From the NCBI GenBank assembly GCA_008000375.1, contig SMOI01000075.1:61563-125562 (forward strand): DNA of 64,000 bases, given 5' to 3'. Made by a program: the position numbers and the translations under genes. Shown one piece after another: positions 30,145 through 39,404 of this stretch (positions within the stretch are counted from its first letter, which is position 1; every line of letters begins with the position of its first letter). Below the pieces are notes generated by a model that had not been told where the DNA came from, ran no database searches, and saw only the letters and a list, made by a program, of their open reading frames with translations. This DNA comes from Poteriospumella lacustris. Taxonomy: Eukaryota > Sar > Chrysophyceae > Chromulinales > Dinobryaceae.

Positions 30145-30600
30145 CGCCTCCTACACACCGTAAACCAGTAAAGAGAAGTGGTCCTATGACGTGGGCGTCT
30201 CGTTGCACCAGCCGCCCTCTCGCCGCTGCGTGGCACATTTTTGTCCTCCTCGTCGTCGTCGTCATGCGTCTTTGTCCTTTGTCGTCGTCGTCGTCGTCAT
30301 GCGTCTTTGTCCTTTGTCGTCATCGAGCGTCCCCAGTACGGTGGCCTGTGGCCTATGGCCTGTGGCCTGTGGCTTGTGGCCTATGGCCTGTGGCCTGTGG
30401 CTTGTGGCCTGTGGCCTGTGGCCTGTGGCCTGTGGCCTATCCTGTGGCCTGTGGCCTGTGGCCTATGGCCTGTGGCCTGTGGCTTGTGGCCTGTGGCCTG
30501 TGGCCTATGGCCTGTGGCCTGTGGCTTGTGGCCTGTGGCCTAGTGTACTGTACACGAGTGTATGTATGTCTTCGGTTTACTTCATTACAGTGGTAGTAGC
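30145..30600. other. Intergenic, upstream of the hydrolase, mostly tandem repeat
   Basis: It holds the presumed promoter or first exon of the hydrolase, two near-identical copies of a GTCGTCGTC/TTTGTCCTT block (about 30240-30330), and the minisatellite at 30340-30545. Plus-strand frames across it are repeat translations and not genes. Confidence 0.6.
30340..30545. repeat. Minisatellite of TGGCCTG-type heptamers
   Basis: About 29 copies of a 7-bp unit GGCCTGT with variants GGCCTAT and GGCTTGT. The variants are ordered into a higher-order period of about 35 bp that repeats several times, with a break at about 30439. Confidence 0.95.
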
Positions 30601-32157
30601 TCATATATACGGGAGGTATTTCTGTCCGAAGGCCCATAGCATCTCACCCAATTGCACATTGGTGAGCTGCGACACGGTCCAATGGACCATATCCTCCACG
30701 TTGTGTTGATGCACCGCCGACATCACCTGCCCCAGGACGGTCAACGTGACGAGGATGGCGAAGAAGACGATCAGATTGAAGAAAATGAGGCAGTAGTCGA
30801 CCATCGCGAACCGTGGCGTGCCTTTCACTTGAATCGATTCGATACGCGACAAATTCGCCACGCGACGGAGATCCCGACGTCCCTTGCTGGGTGAGCTCGG
30901 CGACGCGGTGGCGGTGGCGGCGGCGGCGGCGGCGGCGGCGGGGGAGAACCGCGGGGATGCCCGCGTCGCTTTCTCTTTCTCCTTCGACAGCAACTCGGCG
31001 AGGTTCTTCTCTCGCCCAGAGGACTGCTTCTCCAATGATCCACGCGTATTCGTATCACGAGATCCACTGCTTTGTGGTGTACTGTGAATCACCATGGGAC
31101 GTAGCGGCTGACTGGACTGTGGGGTGCGGAGGTCGGCGGGCGCAGAGCCGCGGGCGGGTGTCGAATGGATCCCGTCCGTCTTAGACGCCGAGGCCGTTTC
31201 TGGCTTCGAAACTTCCGGAGATAGCAAGAGCGACTTGGAAATGGACTCTCGTCCTGCCCTTGTCGGCGTAGGCGAGAGCTCGAAGAGCGATCGACTGGCG
31301 TGCGACTTGTTCACGTCCGCGGGGGTGCCCATCTGCAACACTTGATCCACCACGCGCATGTCCATGCCTCGCATGCTGGGAGAGGATAACAGCTTCTCAA
31401 ACGATGCGTCTGACAGATTCGAGACCGGAGAGCCCTCGCTGCCTGGTGTGATCGCTTTGTAGGTGCTGTCGTCGTGGGTGAAGCTGGCGCCGTCGTGTGC
31501 CTTTTGGGCGGTGCTGATGGACGCTTCTGCGGCACTTGGCGTCACCGGGGCCACGGAAGGTGATGGATAAGGGATGAACTTGGAGTTGGTCGTGGGTGTT
31601 CTCGGTACAGCCTCGACCGGTGTGGTCGCAGGAGCTGCCTGTGGCTGTGGCTGTGGCTGCGATGTGGCAGCAACGTTCTGCGGCGTCGGAGCGACGCTTT
31701 GCGGTGTGGCGCTCTTCATAACTGGAGTGAATATCTTGGGGTTTTGAGGTGTTCCTTCTTGCTTGATTTGTGTGGCAGGAGTAGGAGGGGGAACTGAAGC
31801 TGTGTACGGAGATCGTCCGATGGGCGGCGCGTTGGCGGCGGAATAAATAGGAGGAAACGCCGACACGTCCGACGACTTTCGAGCACTGGCAGACGAGCTG
31901 TATTCATTTCCTTTGTCCTGTGGTGTTTGCTGATTTGCTGGGGCGAGTCGAATCACTTGATCTTCAATCGACACGTTGAATTTTCGAAGTTGTGGGCTGT
32001 TGATGAGACGTTCGTGAGCCTGAGACGGCGTCGAGGACTGAATGAATCCTCTGATTGAATCCTTAGCACTTTGATTCCGTGGAGGCAGCTTTGGCTCCTC
32101 AGGACCAGTGTTTTGGAAGGATCTCAGAAGAGATCGCGGAGTTTGATCTTGCAGCAT
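30601..32157 (-). CDS. Ser/Pro-rich protein with C-terminal membrane anchor
   Basis: The protein has 518 residues and no introns. Residues 1-430 are low in complexity and rich in Ser, Pro, Thr, Ala and Gln, with recurring STP/TP motifs (STPQSS, STPARG, TPQSVAPTPQN), so probably disordered and phosphorylated. A basic patch (KGRRDLRRVANL) precedes one strong transmembrane helix (CLIFFNLIVFFAILVTLTVL) at about residues 455-475; about 40 residues follow. This fits a tail-proximal anchored protein with the disordered part in the cytosol or nucleoplasm, for instance of the ER or nuclear envelope. I do not recognise a family. Confidence 0.7.
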   Translation of the reverse strand: MLQDQTPRSLLRSFQNTGPEEPKLPPRNQSAKDSIRGFIQSSTPSQAHERLINSPQLRKFNVSIEDQVIRLAPANQQTPQDKGNEYSSSASARKSSDVSAFPPIYSAANAPPIGRSPYTASVPPPTPATQIKQEGTPQNPKIFTPVMKSATPQSVAPTPQNVAATSQPQPQPQAAPATTPVEAVPRTPTTNSKFIPYPSPSVAPVTPSAAEASISTAQKAHDGASFTHDDSTYKAITPGSEGSPVSNLSDASFEKLLSSPSMRGMDMRVVDQVLQMGTPADVNKSHASRSLFELSPTPTRAGRESISKSLLLSPEVSKPETASASKTDGIHSTPARGSAPADLRTPQSSQPLRPMVIHSTPQSSGSRDTNTRGSLEKQSSGREKNLAELLSKEKEKATRASPRFSPAAAAAAAATATASPSSPSKGRRDLRRVANLSRIESIQVKGTPRFAMVDYCLIFFNLIVFFAILVTLTVLGQVMSAVHQHNVEDMVHWTVSQLTNVQLGEMLWAFGQKYLPYI

Positions 32158-32467
32158 TTTGTGGGTGTCAACTGTCCGGACAAAGCAAAATAGACCCAGG
32201 CAAGGCTTATTCGTTAACCGCGGGCACTTCCTTCAACCAATTCCAATATTCCAGATTAAACTTGTGCTCTGGTCGTGCCTACGTTATGGCTAGAAAGAGA
32301 GCAAGCAAGTCCTTCCTTCGTCCATCCGCTGTCACCTGAGACCTGCAGCGGGCGGCGCGGCGCATTTTTCGCAACGTCTCTTCCCACCGAAAACAACACT
32401 ATAGATGACGTCTACTGCAAGAAAAAGGGGCTATACATGCCGTCACTTTGTTGGAGGGAGATGTGCA

Positions 32468-32551
<84 letters not shown>

Positions 32552-32725
32552 CGTCATGACGATGATGACTCCCACGCAAGACGCAAGTGCATACGATGGC
32601 GAAATGGCGAATCGATTCCGATGCTGATGGTTGATGGGAACGGCAGCTGCGAAACATAGGAGAGTCACTTTGAAAGGGATTGAGAGTATGTGTATCGAAA
32701 AGTAGAACGCTTGACGAAAGCGACG
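32158..32725. other. Divergent intergenic region with GAC triplet repeat
   Basis: This is 568 bp between the anchored protein and the SufE-like gene. It carries a pure GAC/ACG run of about 28 units (32467-32551) and should contain both promoters. The frames translated through the run on either strand (poly-Thr, poly-Ser, poly-Val) are artefacts of the repeat. Confidence 0.7.
32467..32551. repeat. GAC trinucleotide microsatellite
   Basis: A nearly perfect run of about 28 GAC units in the intergenic region upstream of the SufE-like gene. Confidence 0.97.
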
Positions 32726-33289
32726 ATGACCATGTTGTGGATCTGCTGGGTGTTCGTGTGGGGTGTGGTGGCATCGTTCGGTGTGCAGGCTTTTCAGAGT
32801 CGACACACAGCAACAGGCAGCCAAATAAAACTCCCATATCATTTATTACGAGCTTCAAGTGATTCTTTGCTTCCTAGGAAGCTTAACGATGCGGTGCAAG
32901 CGTTGAAGTTAGTCAACGACGAGCAAATGCGCTATCGACAGCTTCTCTTTCTGGCATCGACGGCGAAGCCCTTTCCACCGGGCCTTCGCATTCCCGAAAA
33001 CAAAGTTCCAGGATGCCTGTCCACAGTGTATGTGCACGCGGAGCTTGATTCCGATGGAGCTGTGCAGTATTTGGGCGACTCGGATTCACAGTTGACAAAG
33101 GGGCTGGTAGCCTTCCTGGTCGATGGACTTTCAGGCAGCTCAGCAGAAGATATCCAAAATGTTGACCCCGGCTTTATCAAAGAAGCTGGAATAGCGCAAA
33201 GCTTGACTCCAGGCAGGAACAACGGTTTCTTGAACATGCTTGCGTTGATGAAGCGCAAGGCAGCTGCTCTGCAAGGCTTGCCGACATGA
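32726..33289 (+). CDS. SufE-domain protein with probable plastid or organelle leader
   Basis: SufE accepts sulfur from the cysteine desulfurase SufS and stimulates it during Fe-S cluster assembly. The protein has 188 residues. The SufE fold is visible from RYRQLLFLASTAKPFPP through ENKVPGCLSTVYVHAEL (the Cys is the persulfide acceptor, as in bacterial VPGCQS), to DSQLTKGLVAFLVDGLSG. The first 22 residues are a hydrophobic signal-like segment (MLWICWVFVWGVV) ending in GVQA-F, followed by a Ser/Thr/basic stretch without acids. That is the form of bipartite plastid pre-sequences in algae with complex red plastids; a simple mitochondrial or secretory leader is the alternative. The start at 32726 is the first ATG of the frame. 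Confidence 0.85.
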   Translation: MTMLWICWVFVWGVVASFGVQAFQSRHTATGSQIKLPYHLLRASSDSLLPRKLNDAVQALKLVNDEQMRYRQLLFLASTAKPFPPGLRIPENKVPGCLSTVYVHAELDSDGAVQYLGDSDSQLTKGLVAFLVDGLSGSSAEDIQNVDPGFIKEAGIAQSLTPGRNNGFLNMLALMKRKAAALQGLPT

Positions 33290-33763
33290 GTTCCATGATC
33301 TGGATGTGTATATATGCGATCTGACGATGATAGATTAATAGTTACAGTAAGCCAAGCACTTTGAATGTTTAATTAAAGCTAATGTCGAGCACGTGAGAAT
33401 TCGAGCATACCACGTACTACATTGTTTAATTGCAGATACGTTGCCCATCGGTCCTACCACACAGAGAAAATATGCATATACGGTATCCGTAGACAGTATG
33501 TTCCAGTCCACAGAACATAGTAATGTCGCAGCACAGCAGCTACCGTTGTACTGTGGTCGTGAGGCTGTGGAGACCGAAGAAAGCGCCTCCTCTGCTGTGT
33601 ACGATGACGACGACGTCCCCGGCCACGATGACGACGACGGCATTTGATCCGCCGTCGTCGGTGTTTGGCACTTTTGGTCACCTGTTGCTGTCCCATATGG
33701 CATACACAGGCAATAGAAGTATCCAACAGGGTATAAAATATCAATATCATTCTTACAGAGACC
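33290..33763. other. Intergenic, between SufE-like and NAA40
   Basis: This is 474 bp between two plus-strand genes. A TATA-like tract (GTATAAAATA, about 33730-33739) lies about 30 bp upstream of the NAA40 start. Overlapping short frames on both strands are not supported as genes. Confidence 0.45.
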
Positions 33764-34393
33764 ATGGAACAACGAGATCCGGAGGAAATTCTGCAAGAAG
33801 CTGTCGATATCAAGGACTTCTTCGGGCACTGCAACTTGGCCAACACCATCACGGCCTCGTCTGCAGAGGGCCAAGAAGAGATTTTCTCCGTCAATCAGTA
33901 TACAGGCTTACAATTGGTTGGAAAGACGAAAAGTCAAGTGTATACCCTACTGGAGGAGAACATGCAAGAGATGTACATCGCCTCGGGTTGGGGCTGGGAG
34001 GAAGAATCGAAACGAAAGGAGCTCTTTCACGCCTCCTCGCGCTTTCTGGTGGTCACGGACTCTAAGAATAAAGTTGCAGCATTCACGATGTTTCGATTCG
34101 AATGGGACGACGAGGATGAGCCGGAATACCCGGTGCTCTTTCTGTACGAGATTCAGGTGCATGAGGATCACCGCGCGAAGAGCCTCGGCAGGGTCTTGGT
34201 CAATTACCTCAAGACGATCTCCTCTACGGTAGGGACCACCAAGATATTACTGACGTGCTTCAAAGCCAACACGAAAGCCTTACGTTTCTACGAGAAAAAT
34301 AGCTTCGGTATCGACGCCAACTCACCGTCCGCCTGCGGCTTCACCGAGGAGACCTACGAGCTGTTGTCCGACAAGCCCATGAAGAAGCGATAG
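33764..34393 (+). CDS. NAA40: N-alpha-acetyltransferase 40 (NatD), histone H4/H2A
   Basis: NAA40 is the GNAT enzyme that acetylates the N-terminal Ser of histones H4 and H2A. The protein has 209 residues and no introns. The family signature M-Y-x-S-G-W-G-W appears as MYIASGWGW, followed by the acetyl-CoA site (LYEIQVHEDHRAKSLGRVLV, with the Q/RxxGxG/A-type loop), LTCFKANTKALRFYEKNSFGID and SPSACGF. The length is close to that of animal NAA40 (about 237). It is convergent with the PX-GOLD gene. Confidence 0.93.
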   Translation: MEQRDPEEILQEAVDIKDFFGHCNLANTITASSAEGQEEIFSVNQYTGLQLVGKTKSQVYTLLEENMQEMYIASGWGWEEESKRKELFHASSRFLVVTDSKNKVAAFTMFRFEWDDEDEPEYPVLFLYEIQVHEDHRAKSLGRVLVNYLKTISSTVGTTKILLTCFKANTKALRFYEKNSFGIDANSPSACGFTEETYELLSDKPMKKR

Positions 34394-34868
34394 AACACAG
34401 TAGACAGTGGGTAGAGAGAGGGGATGTTGTAACTTAACGCGTACACTTATAAGCGCTAAAGAGAATCAGAGGTTGAGGGAAATGTACAACGTGCGATATG
34501 GCGACGTGGTCGGGTCCGATATCGACGCGTCGGTCGTGGTGTGGTGCTGACGGGCGGATCAAAAAGGGCAATCCAAGGCCTCCCCAACCGAACCACCACC
34601 CCTCCCACAACAAAACACCAAACGAAAACACACATACACAAAGGAAAGGAATGGAATACCGCACACCGAGGAAGCAGGAGACTGATAGTGTGCGTGCGTG
34701 CGTGTGTGTACGTACGTGTGTGGGGCGAAAGAGAGCCGCTGTCGCGACAGAGCAGAGCAGAGGCCCTACGACCGGGGCACACAGAGAGCGAGAGAGACAG
34801 AGAGAGGGAGGGGGGTGAGAGAGTGCGTGTGCGTGGGACGGAGAGAGACAGAGAGAGGGAGAGGGTGC
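34394..34868. other. Intergenic between convergent genes, GA-rich
   Basis: This is 475 bp of 3' flanks. It contains GTGCGTGCGTGTG and an imperfect (GAGAGACAGA)n run (about 34780-34865) directly before the stop of the PX-GOLD gene. No gene is visible. Confidence 0.6.
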
Positions 34869-36649
34869 TCAGAGGTCGCGAATGCTGCTGGCCTTCTCAA
34901 TGGCTAGTCCGAATTGATTGATGAGCTTGTACCAAGCGTCGTTTTTGTCTTGCGAATCGTCGAGTAAATCGGCGATGAACTGTTTGAGCCGTTCTTCGAG
35001 GGCCGCCGACCCGTCGTCGTCGCCATCGGCCGCCGTCGCCGTGAGAATGTCCTGCAACTGGTTCTCCTTCCGGTCGAAATAGTCCGACCCGCTGACGTAT
35101 TCGTCGCGGAACTTGGCGAACAACTCGCGCAAATGACCCGCCAATTCGATGACGTCGTTTTTCATGGTCGCCATGCGATGCAGCGACTCTTGGCAGTATT
35201 TCTCGAGGTCCAACACCGACCGCAGTTGATCTTGCAGCTCGACGATCGCCCCGTGCAAATCGGCATTCTCCGCCCGCAGTTCTTCCAATTCTTGCACCGA
35301 CGTGGTCAGCGTATTCGAGACGCGGGCCTTGGAATCTTGCAAATGCTCCGCGACGTTTTCGACTTCGTTTAAGCGGATTTCCGCTTTGCCGAGGTCCTTC
35401 AGCAGAACCGCGTTGCTCTGCTGCAGCGACTCCAACCGCGCCTCGGTCAGTTTCAACGCCATGTCAAAGCTCTCCTCGTACAGTTCCATGGTGATATCGC
35501 CATGCATCACCCGACTGATCATCGTCGCTTGTCGACACGAGGACAACCGGAGCATGCTCCGTTGGTGTTCGAAACGCTTTTTCTCTTTGTAACACTCCAT
35601 CGCCCGCTGTTTGGCCTCGAGGAACTGCTCCTTGTGCACGACACGCACGGCCCAGGTGAGTTGCTTGGCGTAGACTACACGGGGAAGGAGAAGGAGATGG
35701 TGAGCACGTGGTGTGAAGAGAGAGGCAGCCGCAGAGGCAGCCGCAGAGGCAGCCGCAGGGGCGGAGCGAGTCGCTTACGTTTCGCGTAGGTGTTGTTCCA
35801 CACCAACTTCGCCGCGGTCGGCAACGACGTCTCCAATGCTCCACAAATGGGCTTTTCATGGGCGTTGAAGCGGGTCAGGGGCAAGCGACTCATGCCCTCC
35901 ATCTCGACGGAGAAGCCGATGTCGTACTGCGCCGTGAAGAACTTCCACACGATCATCGACTCGGCGGGCAGCTGGAACATGTGCTCCTCCAGGCGGTGGA
36001 CGATCGTCTGGTTCACGGGGCTGTTGAGCAAGAGCAAGTCATAGACCGTGAGCACGGGGGGAATGACGTCGTTGAACATGCTGATGATCTCTTCGTCGAG
36101 AAAGACCTGCAGCAGGTCCGACGTCAGCAGCTCGTGGTGGCAGGTGATGTCCGACAGGTAGTACGTCAGACTGTCCACGTACTGCCGCATGATCTCCGTC
36201 GACGACACGGGGATCTTGAAGATGTTTTTCGCGGTGCTGCGACGGATTTCCGATGGCAACGTGGACACGTCGTTCGCGCTGACGAAGGTTTTCGCGGGGC
36301 TTCCCGACACACCGCCGCTACCACCACCGCCGGAGACACGCTTCTTATCCAGGAGAATAGCGGCTTCTCTGGTGATCAACTGCTGCAAGCGATTCGCAGC
36401 GTCCAGTGGCAACGTGGGCACTGCGCTGTCGGGGAAGCACTTGCGCAGGCGGCGGTCAAACTCAACGAAGTCGACGTAGGAGCGATCGACGTTGAAAGAC
36501 AGCGACCCCACGCGGACGTTGATCACGAAATAGTGCTTGTCGTACGAATCGCCATCATCGGTGAAGTAGTAGTCCTTGATCGACAGGTCGACGGCCGACA
36601 GCACCGAGTCGCTGAAGCTGCCCTGCGACGGGTAAATATCCGACAACAT
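34869..36649 (-). CDS. PX-GOLD-coiled-coil protein (sorting-nexin-like), two exons
   Basis: Exon 1 is 35779-36649 and exon 2 is 34869-35674; the intron of 104 nt contains three copies of a 12-mer. The product has 558 residues. A PX domain, which binds phosphoinositides, starts near residue 35 (VINVRVGSLSFNVDRSYVDF, then FDRRLRKCFPDSAVPTLP). A GOLD-type beta sandwich follows, crossing the intron: WKFFTAQYDIGFSVEMEG, RFNAHEKPICGAL, AAKLVWNNTYAK and LTWAVRVV. The second half is a long coiled coil (ESLQQSNAVLLKDL, LRAENADLHGAIVELQDQLR). This layout fits an endosomal trafficking adaptor. I do not know a named family with PX followed by GOLD. The start at 36649 (MLSDIYPS) is the first ATG after the last upstream stop-free but simple-repeat stretch. 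Confidence 0.75.
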
Positions 36650-37359
36650 TCGTGAGCCAACGGTCAGATCAGCTATCACACACACACTACGTTTGTCGAT
36701 GGTGGCTGGTTTTACCAATGGCCTTGATCGTGAAAATGTGACCAGAAAACGCGTCGATCGATCCGATCGACCGACGAGGCGGCGGCGAGCGGCGACCGGC
36801 GACGACGACGACGACGACGACGATGGCGACACGACGACGACGACCGCTGCGGCGTCATCGCCATCGTGTCTATTATATATTCGACACTAACTTAAGCGCT
36901 AAATGTATAATAGTGGGTCAAGTTAAGGGTCGAATGGAGCGGCAGTTGCGGCGGTCGCGGCGCCGCCGCTGCGACGTCGGCGACGTCGTCGTCGATGAGA
37001 TTCGCGTTAACGAGCCTCATAACACGAAGAACCATCGCGCAACGGAGACAGAAGGAATTGCCTTCGATCGTGTAGCTTCAGTGACAGCGACGACGACAAC
37101 GCGTCTTCTCCTGCGGAAACGCGATATCCGACAGAACCAGAGAGCGCGCTCACACGGAGATCCTCGCGCCTCCTCTCTCATCATATCGTTCTCTGTCCCT
37201 TCGAAGTGAATTCTCGTCGTCTTTTCAATTGCAGTGCTTGTCGCGTTTTGCGTAGCATCAATCGGCGTGGTTCTCTTGGAAGTGTTGTAGCGTTGTGACT
37301 GCCTCGACAGGCAACGGCTACTCTCATCGTTTGTATCATTAACACATCGACAGTGCATT
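36650..37359. promoter_or_regulatory. Divergent promoter region, PX-GOLD gene and LRR giant
   Basis: This is 710 bp between outward-pointing genes. It includes a GAC run (about 36800-36840) and a TATA-like tract near 36870. No further gene is supported. Confidence 0.4.
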
Positions 37360-39373
37360 ATGCTCTCTCGCATTTCAAGGTCTGCGACTGCGAAGTCGCT
37401 GACGATCAATATGGAAGACAGTTTCAACCGCCTGGCCTACGCAGTGGACTTTGAAAGGTTCGCGGTGCCCAACGGGCTGCTGCACGTTACGAGACGCGCG
37501 CGTTTAACCGTTGGTCGTGTTTCTCCTGGTCTGTGTGTTGCTGTAGTGTACTGGAAGACTGGCAGCCGCCGTGTGCGCAGGAGGGCATCCACCTGGGCAA
37601 AGCCGTCGTGGCGGAATTCAAAAAGAAAATCAAAGAGGCCGGCCTCCACGGCACCGCGGCCCATTTGGACCTGCGCCATGGCCTCCTCCACGCTCGCCAG
37701 GTTCGTTCTGCTACTGCCACCGATTCTGCGTCTCTGTGGCCCTCTTTGCTCACACGGTCGGTGTTGGTGTTGGTCTGTGCGTCGCTGTGGCCGGCAGATC
37801 TCGCTGCTCATCCTCGTGCTGTCCAAGAAGCCGGTCATCTCGCGCCTCGAGGTGCGCGCCGAAGAGGTCACCAACGAGGTACGTCGCTCCCTTCCGTGTG
37901 TAACGCCCCCTTCACTGACGCGACGTGATGTGCTGCGCTGCGTCGTGTCTCCCTCCGCTGCGTCATGTGTCTGTCTCCGTCTGCGGCCGTAGGCGCTCGA
38001 AGCGATCGAGAACGTGCTGCAGCTGCAGATCAAAAGCTGCCGCGACGTCGACCTCGACAACCGCCTGCAGGCCTGCTACCTCGGCGACTTCCTCCTCGAC
38101 GGCAAAACGACGCACCTCGACCAGCGGCTGCTCGCCAAGGTGCAGCAGGTACGACGCCCCGCCACCGCCCCCGCCCCCGCCATTGCTACACCGCCTCGTG
38201 TCTCACCGCCCCCTCGGCTGTTGCTGCGCAGTCGTGCGCCGTGCTGAAGCACGCGAACGCACGCGCCTTTATCCGCGCGACGTACCTCGACGACAACGCC
38301 GCCGCCCAGAGCAAAGTACGTCGCCCCCGCCGCCTCTCTCGCTCTGCCTCTGCCTCTGACCCGCCCCTCGTCTGTGTCTGTGTCTGCGGTGCAGTCGACG
38401 GTGCAGAACTCGTACGTGGAGAAGCTCTGGGGCAAGATCTTCGGCGTCCTCGACTCGCCGCGCATCCAACGCGCCTACCGCGCCGCCCGCATCCACACGA
38501 AAGAATGGATCCGCTACAACGAGCTCGAGCGCATCTTGATCTGCGGCTTCGTCGAGCGCGGCTGGCTCGCCGCGCTGAGCGACGAGCTCATCGGCCGCGT
38601 CGACGCCGCCGCCGCCGGTGACGCGCTGTTTCGCGCCACGTCGCGCGACGACGACGCCGACGGACGCGGCGCGTCGGTTTCGCCGCTGCCGACGGCGGCT
38701 ACGACGACGACGACGGCGTCGACGGCTACGGCGGCTACGGTGACGAGGCCCTCGGCGGCGCGGGGCCGGCACGCGCCAGCGGCGACGCGGCCGACGCGGA
38801 CCCGGCGCCGCCGTCGCGACGCGCGTTGCGCGAGCAGTTCGCGTCGCCGAAGGCCAAAGCGCCGCCGCCCGTCGCCACCGCCGCCGCCGCCGCGGCCTCT
38901 GGCGGCAACAGCGTCGACAGCCTCGCGCGGAAACTCGCCGAGATCGAAGCGCTGACGTCCGGACGGCCGCCCGTCGCGACGGCGGCGGCGACGTTCGCGT
39001 CGCGTCAGATGGTGCGCCACGACGACGACGACGAGGAGGACATGCGGCCGCTGGACGACGGCGACGCCTACGACAAAGACAGCGACACGCGCTCGAAGAA
39101 GAGCGACCACCGCGCGCCACCGCCACCGCCGCCGCCACCGACGACGCTGTCACCTGCGCAGTCGTCGCCGGTGGCCGCGCAACGGTCGCTGGCGGCCGCC
39201 AGCGGCGACGCGGCGGGGTCGCCGGCGTCGGGGCCGCGCATCGTTCGCGCGAACAGTTTCGCGGCGTCGGATCTGTCGGCGCTGAAGAAGCCGCCGCGGC
39301 CGCTGCAGCGCACGCTGAGCACCATGTCCGCCGAGCAGGCGGCGTCGCAGGCGGCGTCGAAGAGCGGCGGCGG

Positions 39374-39404
<31 letters not shown>

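Noticed and set aside
30340-30545. CRISPR-like array
   Set aside because: The units are contiguous heptamers without unique spacers, in a eukaryotic intergenic region.
30191-30709. Protein with VACGLWP-type repeats
   Set aside because: It is only the translation of the GGCCTGT minisatellite; all three frames give the same kind of repeat.
32399-32858. Poly-Thr, poly-Ser and poly-Val proteins across the GAC run
   Set aside because: Frames exist on both strands only because the triplet repeat has no stops.
33335-33894. Minus-strand small gene upstream of NAA40
   Set aside because: It overlaps the NAA40 start and shows no conserved pattern; a plus-strand promoter fits the position better.
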